Origin: Syntrophobacteraceae bacterium
GTDB lineage: Bacteria > Desulfobacterota > Syntrophobacteria > Syntrophobacterales > Syntrophobacteraceae
Assembly: GCA_031292215.1 (NCBI GenBank)
Contig: JARLHO010000074.1
Coordinates: forward strand, 1-32,211
Direction of reading: 5' to 3'
DNA length: 32,211 nt
Shown piece by piece: positions 1 through 7,345 of the stretch (positions within the stretch are counted from its first letter, which is position 1; every line of letters starts with the position of its first letter). The translations under genes and the position numbers were made by a program. Below the pieces are notes generated by a model. That model was not told the origin of the DNA, searched no databases, and saw only the letters and a list, made by a program, of their open reading frames with translations.

Positions 1-83
1 CGCAGCGCAACCCAACAAATTAATCGTATAGGAAACGTCAAGTTTCATTCTTATTCAAACCGCATCCAAGGAGGCGGCGGCTG

Positions 84-138
84 GGCTTATTTGCAACTTT
101 GCAAAAGGAGATAGGTGGGCGCATGTGTGGGTAATTGT
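84..138. repeat. Half copy of a terminal-inverted-repeat element
   Basis: The stretch matches the right half of the complete 126-bp element at 11802-11927: the internal TTATTTGCAACTTTGCAAAA segment followed by the right terminal repeat at 112-138. I find no left end, so this is a truncated copy. The rest of 1-284 holds no gene I can support; positions 1-15 look like the end of the GATGGGTT-type repeat also seen at 3284, 25891 and 31865. Confidence 0.75.
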
Positions 139-284
139 AAGCTTAAGAGCTAAGGGGGCTCCTTTGCTCACCCCACCCTGCATCATTGCTTGCACAGGGC
201 AGGGGGCGATGGATATATTTTCCTGCAGCGCTCCCTCCATGGTCTGTCCACGACCGGGCTCTGCGGCGGATTTTTTGTCCTTTT

Positions 285-554
285 CTACCGCACTTCCATC
301 CTGTGGCTGTAAGCGTTGTAAACCCTAAATTCCCCGCCCTCAGCCGTGTATTCGACCCAGTAGGTCACACCTTTGGGCTTGAAACTGGCCAGGAAGCGAC
401 CGCTTCCGGGGTTTAAAAATTTCTCTCCGCTCCTCTCGGCATGCTCTATCACCTGCCGGATGTCGTAATCGAGAACATGTCTTTTTTCCAGGAGCGCTTT
501 TACCTCGTCGCTAACCTTTACCTTAATCTTTTCTAGGTCGTGTGTCTCGGTCAT
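285..554 (-). CDS. Small conserved-looking protein of unknown function, 89 aa
   Basis: A soluble 89-residue protein with no signal peptide, membrane segment or cysteine. The N-terminal third is charged (DLEKIKVKVSDEVKALLEKR). The rest looks like a compact alpha/beta domain ending in FRVYNAYSHRMEV. It lies 31 bases downstream of the acyl-CoA ligase gene on the same strand, so co-transcription is likely, which suggests but does not prove a role linked to that enzyme. A purine-rich GGGGAAAG stretch precedes the ATG at 554. I do not recognise the family with certainty. Coding is supported by the operon position and balanced composition. The short frames on the opposite strand look like shadows. 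Confidence 0.7.
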   Translation of the reverse strand: MTETHDLEKIKVKVSDEVKALLEKRHVLDYDIRQVIEHAERSGEKFLNPGSGRFLASFKPKGVTYWVEYTAEGGEFRVYNAYSHRMEVR

Positions 555-585
555 GGTCGCTTTCCCCGGGCCCTTTTGCGCAGAC

Positions 586-2202
586 TTAGTTCACCTTGCG
601 ATCGCGGCCCGCCCACTCCTTGTCGCGCAGCTTAAACTTCTGGATCTTGCCCGTGGCTGTTTTGGGCAGCTCCCCGAATTCCACCGATTTGGGCGCTTTA
701 AACCGCGCAAGGTTTTCCTTGCAATGATTAATGATGTCCTTTTCCGTTAGGGTCCTCCCCTGTTTTAGAACCACAAACGCCTTGGGGACTTCTCCCCATT
801 TTTCGTCGGGAGTCGACACAACGGCCACCTCCAATACATCGGGATGTTGGTAGATGGCGTTTTCGACCTCGACGGTGGAAATATTTTCGCCCCCGGAGAT
901 GATGATATCTTTCTTGCGGTCCATGATCTGGACGTAGTTGTCCGGGTGGATCGCGGCAAGGTCCCCGCTGTGGAACCATCCGCCGGCGAACGCATCCGCC
1001 GTGGCCTTGGGGTCCTTATAGTAGCCGAGCATGACGTTATTGCCGCGCATGACGATCTCTCCGATGGTCCGTCCGTCCCGGGGGACCGGCTTCATGGTCA
1101 CCGGGTCGACAACGTCCATGTGAAGCGAGGTGACGTAGGGTACGCCCTGGCGCGCTTTGATCTCGGATTTTTCACCAATCGAGAGGCCGTCCCACCTGGT
1201 CTGCCATTCACAGATGCTGTGTGGGCCGTAGACTTCGGTCAGCCCGTAGACCTGCGTTACGTTTACCCCCAGTTCCTCCATGCTCTTTATAATCGCCGGG
1301 GCGGGCGGAGCTCCGGCCGTTATGACCTCGAGCTTTCGACTAAACTTTACATCTTTTGCCCCCGGATAGTTGGCCATCCCGATCAGTACCGTCGGCGCGG
1401 CGCAAAGGTGGGAAATACTTTCCTTTTCGATCAGCCGGTAAATCTCTTCGGGAACCACCCTTCGCAGACACACGTGGACACCTCCCATCGCCGTCACGCC
1501 CCAGGTGTAACACCACCCGTTGCAGTGAAACATCGGCAGTGTCCATAAATAGTTGGACTGCGAAGTCAGGCTGAATTCGACCGCTTCGCCCAGGGCGTTA
1601 AGAAATGCCCCGCGATGGTGATACATTACCCCTTTGGGCAGCCCCGTGGTGCCGCTCGTGTAGTTGATCGTCGCGATCTGGTACTCGTCGTCTACAACGG
1701 GCGCTATGGGCGCATCGGAGCCGGTTTGCAAAAACTCCTCGTACTCCATGCCCTCCAGTGGCTTTTCCGCGCTCACATCGCAGATATTTACCACCGTTTT
1801 GACATTGGAGAGTTCCCCGATAACGGGTTTTATCAAACCGGCGAATTCGTTGTCTACGACCAGCACCTTTGCGTCCGAATGGTTTATTATATACACCACC
1901 TCGCGCGCCGAGAGCCGGATGTTAACGCTTACAAGAGCTGCGCCGATCATGGGCACGGCATAGTGGGCCTCCAGCATGGGAGGGGTGTTGGGGCAGATAA
2001 AGGCAACCTTGTCGCCCTTTGCCACCCCGATTTTGCCAAGGGCGCTCGCCAGGCGGTTTACCCGGTTGTAGAACTCCTGGTAAGTGTAGCGCTTGTCCTC
2101 GTAGACCACCGCGGTTTTGTCCGCGTAGATGGAAACGCTCCGGATAAGAAAACTCACAGGAGTAAGAACATCGAAAAAAACATTATTTTGGGCTTCGGAC
2201 AT
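586..2202 (-). CDS. Acyl-CoA ligase (AMP-forming), fatty-acyl-CoA synthetase type
   Basis: A 538-residue member of the ANL adenylating family. It should activate a carboxylic acid with ATP to an acyl-AMP and transfer the acyl group to CoA, in the cytosol. The diagnostic motifs are present in order: the phosphate-binding loop YTSGTTGLPKG at 181-191, YGLTE at 319-323, the SGD of motif A7 at 412-414, DRKKDIIISGGENIS at 428-442, and the C-terminal LPKTATGKI with the catalytic Lys519. Length and motif spacing are normal, so the gene looks intact. The sequence is of the medium/long-chain or aromatic acid type (MFHCNGW at 224-230), but the substrate cannot be read from sequence. The small gene at 285-554 follows at once. 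In an anaerobe it would feed beta-oxidation or aromatic acid degradation (inference). Confidence 0.95.
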   Translation of the reverse strand: MSEAQNNVFFDVLTPVSFLIRSVSIYADKTAVVYEDKRYTYQEFYNRVNRLASALGKIGVAKGDKVAFICPNTPPMLEAHYAVPMIGAALVSVNIRLSAREVVYIINHSDAKVLVVDNEFAGLIKPVIGELSNVKTVVNICDVSAEKPLEGMEYEEFLQTGSDAPIAPVVDDEYQIATINYTSGTTGLPKGVMYHHRGAFLNALGEAVEFSLTSQSNYLWTLPMFHCNGWCYTWGVTAMGGVHVCLRRVVPEEIYRLIEKESISHLCAAPTVLIGMANYPGAKDVKFSRKLEVITAGAPPAPAIIKSMEELGVNVTQVYGLTEVYGPHSICEWQTRWDGLSIGEKSEIKARQGVPYVTSLHMDVVDPVTMKPVPRDGRTIGEIVMRGNNVMLGYYKDPKATADAFAGGWFHSGDLAAIHPDNYVQIMDRKKDIIISGGENISTVEVENAIYQHPDVLEVAVVSTPDEKWGEVPKAFVVLKQGRTLTEKDIINHCKENLARFKAPKSVEFGELPKTATGKIQKFKLRDKEWAGRDRKVN

Positions 2203-2368
2203 GAACGACTTCTCCCTTCACCTGGAATTGGGCCATCTTTTCAAACGGGGGGTTGCTGCTCCAAGGGGAGCTAGCAACGAAAACACACTTTCCTGTCGAT
2301 TTTCAAGGATTTTTTTGCCTCCCCCCAAAAAAGAAGCTCCGCCCAAACGTCCCGCAATACCTCAAGGG

Positions 2369-3046
2369 CTAATCTTCCGAAGAGGCGCCATTTTGTGTCA
2401 GCCCTTTTTCCATGGCGAAAAGAGTAATCGAGGAAGCGCTGTGCAGGTCGAGTTTGCGCATCAGGTTGGCGCGGTGCTTTTCAACCGTTTTGATGCTTAT
2501 GGACAGGCAGTCTGCAATTTCTTTGTTTTTGTTTCCCTTGGCGATCATTGTAAAAATTTCGCGCTCCCGCTGGGTAAGGGTCTCCCAGGATGTACGCGAT
2601 TTTGTGCTTTTTGCGCCTTCCATATAACCCTCGACCACCCGCTGGGGAATGGAGGAGCCGACATAACCCTTGCCCAAAAAAACATCCCGTATGGCCAAGG
2701 TCAACTCGCTGTGGGTGGCGTCTTTTAACACGTAGCCGTCGGCCCCGCTCTCCAGGGCGTTAAGAATCCGTTCCTCTGTCTTGTGAACGGTCAAAACGAG
2801 GATTTTGGTGGAAGGGCTTATCTTTTTTATCTCGATTGTCGCCCCCACTCCGTCTAGCACCGGCATCGAAAGGTCCATTATCACCAGATCGGGTTTTAGG
2901 GATTTGACCAACCGCACGGCTTCCATGCCGTCTCGCGCCTCGCCGACCACCTCCAGGGACGAGTCGGTGGACAAAAGCATCTTTAGCCCTTCTCTTAGTA
3001 TTGCGTGGTCTTCGGCGAGTACGATCCTTTTTGTCTCCTGCATCAT
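2369..3046 (-). CDS. Two-component response regulator, NarL/FixJ (LuxR-type HTH) family
   Basis: A 225-residue regulator with an N-terminal receiver domain (about 5-122) and a C-terminal LuxR-type helix-turn-helix (about 155-215). Receiver residues are intact: acidic pair Glu12-Asp13, phospho-acceptor Asp58 (VIMDLS), Thr86 and Lys108. The HTH shows the usual LTQREREIF start (157-165) and KTVEKHRANLMRKL (186-199), so it should bind DNA after phosphorylation by a partner histidine kinase. No kinase gene lies in this window, making it an orphan here. Two ATGs are adjacent (3046 and 3043). GGAAGGG sits just upstream, so either could serve. Its targets are unknown, and the neighbouring ligase gene is separated by about 170 bases. 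Confidence 0.95.
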   Translation of the reverse strand: MMQETKRIVLAEDHAILREGLKMLLSTDSSLEVVGEARDGMEAVRLVKSLKPDLVIMDLSMPVLDGVGATIEIKKISPSTKILVLTVHKTEERILNALESGADGYVLKDATHSELTLAIRDVFLGKGYVGSSIPQRVVEGYMEGAKSTKSRTSWETLTQREREIFTMIAKGNKNKEIADCLSISIKTVEKHRANLMRKLDLHSASSITLFAMEKGLTQNGASSED

Positions 3047-3160
3047 TTGACCCTTCCACTGAGATCAGCTCGGATAAAACTCCGTATTGTCTTTAGGCAA
3101 TATTCGTGCCGTTAGCTGACGGCCTCCTCCTAATTTTGACCGGCTAAATTCATGACTTTT

Positions 3161-3221
3161 TTGCCGTTTCTCGTTGCCGTTTCTATTGCCGCTTCCGGTT
3201 GCCGCTCCTCCATGCCGTTTG
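3161..3221 (-). repeat. Array of CGGCAA-containing short units (copy 1)
   Basis: Read on the minus strand, this is a run of about 12-15-base units built on (A/G)CGGCAA, including CGGCAACCGGAAGCGGCAA and CGGCAATAGAAACGGCAA. The array at 26426-26497 contains nearly the same units on the plus strand. The units are imperfect and unevenly spaced, so this is neither a CRISPR array nor a simple microsatellite. Confidence 0.7.
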
Positions 3222-3283
3222 GCGCCACCCGCTGTCTCCATGATATAAAAAACCGCGCCCCGGGCGCCGGGGCTTCAAACTTC

Positions 3284-3317
3284 CGTAGGATGGGTGGAGC
3301 AAAAAGCGCAACCCATC
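3284..3317. repeat. GATGGGT-type interrupted palindrome
   Basis: The sequence CGTAGGATGGGTGGAGC, a short spacer, then GCGCAACCCATC forms an interrupted palindrome. Relatives occur at 25891-25927 and, in part, at 31865-31885 and 1-15. From general knowledge, intergenic repeats of this appearance are dispersed in many proteobacterial genomes. No function is implied by the sequence. Confidence 0.6.
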
Positions 3318-3481
3318 AGATCGACTGTGTCGCATCTGGCCGCCCAAGTAGAGGCAAAGAAAAGAAGCGCGGGGAGAGCTGTGCCCCCCGCACCCCAGAC
3401 GCAGCCTTTGGCGAAGGTTCACTTTGTATGCTAAAAAACGTCAGCTCCGGTTCATCGAAATTATTTACAGCAGTTTCCATG

Positions 3482-3522
3482 GCTGTTACCACCGCTGTTC
3501 CGTGGCTGTTACCCTGCTGTTA
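3482..3522 (-). repeat. Cluster of TAACAGC motifs (copy 1)
   Basis: Four close GCTGTT(A/C) motifs on the plus strand, which read as (G/T)AACAGC on the minus strand, at irregular spacing. A matching cluster of ATAACAGC motifs is at 26220-26304 on the plus strand. Two more such motifs facing each other lie at 3568-3602. Confidence 0.55.
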
Positions 3523-3788
3523 TTTGAGCAATTATAATTCATGATAGGAAATAAAATCATCTAGTTACAAAAACAGCCCTGCGTTTTTCGCTGTTTTATC
3601 AGCGTGGCCCCCCATGACGGATCGAGGCCCTGGGCCACAGGGACTTCGGGTTCTTTAAAATGAATAGCACACGGAGCAGAGCGGAAAACGCCGTGTTCAG
3701 GCTTCCTCATCGATAAGCTTTTTGAAAGGGGGTTGGAGCTAAAAGGGGATACGCGGAAAAACAGATAGGCTTCGGCTCGATAAAGCCG

Positions 3789-3833
3789 GCGGAGTAACAG
3801 TGTTTGTTTGATCGGGACGACTGGATTCGAACC
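3789..3833. repeat. Direct repeat, candidate distal attachment site of the tRNA-Pro island
   Basis: These 45 bases are identical to 5541-5585. The second copy contains the last 22 bases of the tRNA-Pro gene (T-arm and 3' acceptor strand) plus its 3' flank. A weaker match (15 of 20) extends the repeat leftwards from 3788 and from 5540. A tRNA 3' end duplicated in direct orientation either side of AT-richer DNA is the classical footprint of tyrosine-recombinase integration. After base 3833 the sequence no longer follows a tRNA, so this is not a second functional tRNA gene. Confidence 0.75.
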
Positions 3834-4121
3834 GGAAGACTATTAGGCCGGACAAGCGTTTACGGCGGTGACGGGCTCTACCCCTTTTCATCGGAAGTTT
3901 TTGCGTGCGTACCCCACCGGGGCAGGCAGGTTCATTGTTTTCCTATATCTGGCACAAACCAAGGTCTCGCAGCAGTCAAAAATATTCGATCCTCCGATCA
4001 TTGTCTTTGAATCGTTACGGAGTCGAACCCCGTAGCACATAGTCGCAAAGCCAATTTAGAGTCAGACGAAAAACGGAGAAAGTACCCTCAACCGAAGAGC
4101 GTTCTATTTAGTGACGTTTGT

Positions 4122-5180
4122 TCACTCAATGGTGGAGACCAGCTCACAGATGTTAGGTTGCTGCCTGTCCAGCTGAGTTTGATTGACTGTAATTGATCTA
4201 CCTGCGACAATATGGGAACCAGCGGTGAGGCTGACTATTGGAATTCCTAGGGCGCCTGATACAACAGAAGCAGAGTTTGCGTCAACAACCTCGAATTGAA
4301 ACATCTCCCTGAAGGTTTTTTTAGTGGCAGGAGAAGGACTTCCAGATGGATGAATATGAAAATTACCGGGTGTTACTCTCCAAGTCGAATAAATTTCTTC
4401 GCCTATTTCCGTTACTACAGTTCTAAAGGCTCTAGCAGACCCAAAATTAGCTTGAGTAAGCCTATTCCCAACATAGCAGTAAATACGTGGAACACGTAGC
4501 TTATATCGTTCGGATTTGCGATCATATTCAGATCGTTCTGCTCCAGGAAGCCTAGCGTTTCCATATAATAGTGCAAGTACGGCACGCACTGCACGCTTCG
4601 ACGATCCATCGGCAGAGAACGGTATTATAATGCGATCAGATGCCGACAGTGCTAATTCCGTATATATCCCAAAGCTCGGATTACAGTCAATGAATACTGT
4701 AAGATTGTCGATATTCCACGAGTCGCTTATGTCATATATTATATCTCTAATCCACATGTGCACCTTTGCCCATGCATCATCAGGGCCAGGTAGAGTTGCA
4801 TTAGAGACTCTTGACGTCAAAAGTTCTAACTCTTCGTCTCCAACAACTAGGTATAAATTGCCAGGTACATTAGGATTTGTTGTAGCGACCTGAATCGGAT
4901 ATCTACCGCCTATGCCTGGATTGTGATATGGACTTGCAATTCGTTCACGGATATATCCTGCGATGGTCATTCGTGGAGTTATACTAGATATTGCATTCAA
5001 AGCGTTTTCACCATTAATCATGCCTCCTAGTATCATGCTAGAAGAATTAGCTTGGGGGCACATATCGATTACTAACACTTTCTGATCGCGGTTAGTGCGC
5101 GCATATTCGCATGCTATTTGAAATGTGAGGTAGCTTTTACCTACTCCGCCTTTATTGTTCCATATGGAATAAACAGCCAT
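4122..5180 (-). CDS. ParA/Soj-family ATPase (AAA_31-like), lone copy on an island
   Basis: A 352-residue P-loop ATPase of the ParA/MinD class. The deviant Walker A motif NKGGVGKS is at 9-16 with signature Lys10 and Lys15. The switch-I-like DMCPQAN is at 39-45, and the Walker B strand TVFIDCNP is at 161-168. ParA proteins bind DNA non-specifically when ATP-bound and position cargo such as plasmids. I choose the ATG at 5180 because GGGAGG sits 9 bases upstream; the longer reading from 5207 adds nine residues without a good ribosome-binding site. There is no ParB-like partner or recognisable parS array nearby. Composition is AT-rich relative to neighbours and the gene lies between tRNA-derived direct repeats, so horizontal origin is likely. 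The C-terminal 100 residues do not suggest a named domain to me. Confidence 0.9.
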   Translation of the reverse strand: MAVYSIWNNKGGVGKSYLTFQIACEYARTNRDQKVLVIDMCPQANSSSMILGGMINGENALNAISSITPRMTIAGYIRERIASPYHNPGIGGRYPIQVATTNPNVPGNLYLVVGDEELELLTSRVSNATLPGPDDAWAKVHMWIRDIIYDISDSWNIDNLTVFIDCNPSFGIYTELALSASDRIIIPFSADGSSKRAVRAVLALLYGNARLPGAERSEYDRKSERYKLRVPRIYCYVGNRLTQANFGSARAFRTVVTEIGEEIYSTWRVTPGNFHIHPSGSPSPATKKTFREMFQFEVVDANSASVVSGALGIPIVSLTAGSHIVAGRSITVNQTQLDRQQPNICELVSTIE

Positions 5181-5540
5181 AATGTTTTCCTCCCTTCTGA
5201 AATTCACCGTCCAGTGGCAATCTGGGATTTTCGTGATTTCCGGATGATTTTAAACAAATAAAAAATTTAATGTTAATAATTCGACATTCACAGCGAAAAT
5301 TGTGAGTGACATCAGGGTCGATCATCCTCGCGGCATTGCTCCGGGGCTGTGATGCTTTGGGAATAAAGGATGTTGACCTCTATGGGGGTACACGGCACAC
5401 CCACTCTACCAGCAAAGCGGGGCTCCGATATCAGAGACGACGAGCTTTTGAAAGGGCATGCCTTGGCCGATCCTAAAGAGGGCACACAGGGGACAGGGCA
5501 AGGTACACGAAAGGAAAGGGGCTTCGGTTCGATCAAACTC
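5181..5540. other. Non-coding flank between the ParA-like gene and tRNA-Pro
   Basis: No supportable gene. The part near 5220-5300 is AT-rich and would contain the promoter of the ParA-like gene. The part from about 5437 to 5540 weakly resembles 3713-3788 (GA(T/C)(A/G)AGCTTTTGAAAGGG and GCTTCGG(C/T)TCGAT), suggesting that the duplication originally extended further than the perfect 45-bp repeat. Confidence 0.45.
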
Positions 5541-5585
5541 GCGGAGTAACAGTGTTTGTTTGATCGGGACGACTGGATTCGAACC
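5541..5585. repeat. Direct repeat, tRNA-proximal attachment site
   Basis: This is the second copy of the 45-bp direct repeat, identical to 3789-3833. It overlaps bases 5564-5585 of the tRNA-Pro gene, covering the T-loop, T-stem 3' side and acceptor 3' strand. Integration here leaves the tRNA gene intact, as is usual for tRNA-targeting elements. Confidence 0.75.
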
Positions 5586-5637
5586 AGCGACCTCTGCGTC
5601 CCGAACGCAGCGCTCTACCAGGCTGAGCCACGTCCCG
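5564..5637 (-). tRNA. tRNA-Pro, anticodon CGG
   Basis: Read on the minus strand, the 74 bases fold into a complete cloverleaf. The acceptor CGGGACG pairs with CGTCCCG, and C1-G72 is typical of bacterial tRNA-Pro. The D-stem is GCTC/GAGC with AGCCTGGTA in the loop. The anticodon stem CTGCG/CGCAG encloses loop TTCGGGA, giving anticodon CGG for codon CCG. The T-arm is GCTGG-TTCGAAT-CCAGT. The discriminator is A73, and CCA is not encoded (TCA follows). The 3' end is part of the 45-bp direct repeat. Confidence 0.97.
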
Positions 5638-5653
5638 ATCCAATGGTGCCGCA

Positions 5654-5682
5654 TATGTAACAAAAATTACCCCTGCTGTCCA
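5654..5682 (-). promoter_or_regulatory. Candidate promoter of tRNA-Pro
   Basis: On the minus strand TGGACA (5682-5677, one mismatch to the -35 consensus) is followed after 17 bases by TACATA (5659-5654), a weak -10. The mature tRNA begins 16 bases after the -10 box, leaving a short leader. The remainder of 5638-6015 shows no gene I would support; one open frame across it on the minus strand is basic and runs through the tRNA gene. Confidence 0.45.
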
Positions 5683-6015
5683 TACACTTTTGGATGAAAT
5701 TGTCCTTACCTCGCCCATTGGCTGCCCGGGGAGGCCCCGAGCCCCACTTGTCACAGGCGGGAGAAAAGGTGGCAAAACGGGGCTGGTGGCGATTTATGGG
5801 AGCTCGATTCCGTTTAGGTTTGCCAGGGACTTTAAACTGTGCTCTCAAACGATTAGTTGCTATGATGCGGGCCGCGAAACGTTTCGGATCGACAGGCTTT
5901 AACTGCTCTTTCTTGCGGCCGGTGCCGCAATGGGCATTGACAGCGGCAAATAGCGCAGATACCCCTTTGTATGTAGCCCGCAGGCGCAGGGCTTTCCAGT
6001 TAAGGAAAAAAAGAG

Positions 6016-7233
6016 ATGAAGGTTTCCGGACAGCAAATCGTTCCATCTTACGAGAGGCTGCTTCTGATATGCTGCGCGGCCACTTTCGCATGCTATTGCG
6101 GCTCTTACATGCGCATACCGGTCGTACCCCTCTACGCCAAGCTCCTCGGGGCAGGTACGGTGCAGATCGGGATGATCAATTCGACCTTTCTGCTCGTAGC
6201 AGGCGCCTTCTCGCTTCCCCTGGGACTAATCTCCGACCGCCTCGGTCGAAAGCTCCTCATCCTCTGCGGCCTCCTGGTGATCGGCGTCACCTCCATTTTG
6301 CTCACCTTCGCCACATCTGCCCGCCAGATTGGCTTCATTTACTTTTTCTTCGGTATGGGCGTCGCCTCCTTTGGCCCCACGATGATGTCTTTTGTAGCCG
6401 ATTTTTCCCCCTTGACTCACATTGGCCGCTCCTACGGCTGGTATACCCTGGCCATCTACTCCGGCATGAGCCTTGGACCGGCTCTAGGAGGCGGCATCGC
6501 ACAGATGCTCGGCTATAAATCGGTCTTTGTCCTGGCCGGGGTTTTCCTTATAGTGACCGCCGCCATAGTCTTTTTCATCCTCCCCCGGGCACGGCACGTA
6601 ATCGTTAACCGAGCGCCCAAACGCCCAGCGCTCGAAACCCTGCGGCTCCTTTCGCGAAACCCTCTTCTTCTCACCTGCTGGCTGGTGACCTTGGGGGGCT
6701 GCATGGGCCTTGGCATGTTCATTACCTTCATACCCCTTGACTCGCAAAGTCATGGCCTGCAGATCGGACAAATCGGGATCATCTTCGGGGCCCAGGCCGT
6801 GGCCAACGCGCTTTCCCGCATTCCCTTCGGCCGTCTTAGCGATTATGTCTCCCGGCGCAGCAACCTGGTGACCGCCGGCTTTGTCTGCTATGCCGCCGCC
6901 CTGGCCGGTTTTGGCGTAGCGGTAAGCCTCAGCGGGTTCGTTATTTTTGCCGTTTTGGCAGGTATCGGGATGGGACTTGCCTTTACCGCAGTGGGCGCCC
7001 TCATCGCTGAAGTCGTCGAACCCGGCGTGCGCGGGGTCGCAATGGGAGGCTACAATTCCTGCATCTACCTGGGCATGATGCTCGGCTCCCTCGTTATGGG
7101 GGCCGTCATCCGGGCAATCGGATATCCACATGCCTTTTTCATCATCTCCGCCATCAACCTGGCGGTGACGGCCGTTTTCACACTGGTGTTCACTCTCGCT
7201 CGCACCCGGGCCGGCTCCGAGGCGAGCGCTTAA
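6016..7233 (+). CDS. Major facilitator superfamily transporter
   Basis: A 405-residue inner-membrane protein with about twelve hydrophobic segments in two halves. The MFS signature between TM2 and TM3 is GLISDRLGRK at 70-79, and its echo between TM8 and TM9 is GRLSDYVSRR at 272-281, so both halves of the fold are complete. It should be a proton-driven uniporter, symporter or exporter of a small molecule. The sequence resembles drug-efflux-type MFS proteins, but the substrate is unknown. The start at 6016 is supported by AAGGAAAAAAAGAG just upstream. The universal stress protein gene follows 112 bases later on the same strand and might share a transcript. Confidence 0.93.
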   Translation: MKVSGQQIVPSYERLLLICCAATFACYCGSYMRIPVVPLYAKLLGAGTVQIGMINSTFLLVAGAFSLPLGLISDRLGRKLLILCGLLVIGVTSILLTFATSARQIGFIYFFFGMGVASFGPTMMSFVADFSPLTHIGRSYGWYTLAIYSGMSLGPALGGGIAQMLGYKSVFVLAGVFLIVTAAIVFFILPRARHVIVNRAPKRPALETLRLLSRNPLLLTCWLVTLGGCMGLGMFITFIPLDSQSHGLQIGQIGIIFGAQAVANALSRIPFGRLSDYVSRRSNLVTAGFVCYAAALAGFGVAVSLSGFVIFAVLAGIGMGLAFTAVGALIAEVVEPGVRGVAMGGYNSCIYLGMMLGSLVMGAVIRAIGYPHAFFIISAINLAVTAVFTLVFTLARTRAGSEASA

Positions 7234-7345
7234 AAAAAAGCTCACCGCTCCCCCCGTTGGACGCAGCTCCTGGTCCCGCTCGGGGGCTGGCAGGTTTACT
7301 CGCGACAAACGTTTAATCAAGCACCTCGATCGGGAAAGGAACCCC

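Larger units (their letters stand above)
3047..3768. other. Long non-coding stretch with short repeat arrays
   Basis: I see no convincing gene here. From left to right it holds an array of GCCGTTTC/GCCGCTTC-like units (3161-3221), a GATGGGT-type imperfect palindrome (3284-3317), a cluster of GCTGTTA-like units (3482-3522) and further AACAGC/GCTGTT motifs near 3568-3602. The same unit types recur in opposite orientation at 25891-26497. The open frames here are short, compositionally skewed by the repeats and lack ribosome-binding sites. Confidence 0.6.
3834..5540. mobile_element. Small genomic island at tRNA-Pro, carrying a ParA-like gene
   Basis: The segment between the two 45-bp direct repeats is about 1.7 kb and visibly richer in A and T than its surroundings. 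It holds one intact gene (ParA-like, 4122-5180) and non-coding flanks of about 290 and 360 bases. No integrase, excisionase or replication gene is present. It is therefore either a deletion remnant of a larger integrative element or a minimal element mobilised in trans. The AT-rich flank 5220-5290 may hold the promoter of the ParA-like gene, but I cannot define it. Confidence 0.6.

Noticed and set aside
844-1548. Open frame of 234 codons on the plus strand opposite the acyl-CoA ligase
   Set aside because: The ligase frame carries every family motif in order; the plus frame has no start context and no recognisable domain.
3811-3900. A second tRNA gene next to the left direct repeat
   Set aside because: Only the T-arm and acceptor 3' strand match; no D-arm, anticodon arm or 5' acceptor strand follows, so it is an attachment-site copy.
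4015-4040. TTCGA-containing hairpin resembling a tRNA or tmRNA T-arm
   Set aside because: The stem does not give five standard pairs around a seven-base loop, and no acceptor stem or other arms are present.
5615-6091. Open frame of 158 codons on the minus strand right of tRNA-Pro
   Set aside because: It runs through the tRNA gene and its promoter and into the MFS start, is very basic and has no ribosome-binding site.
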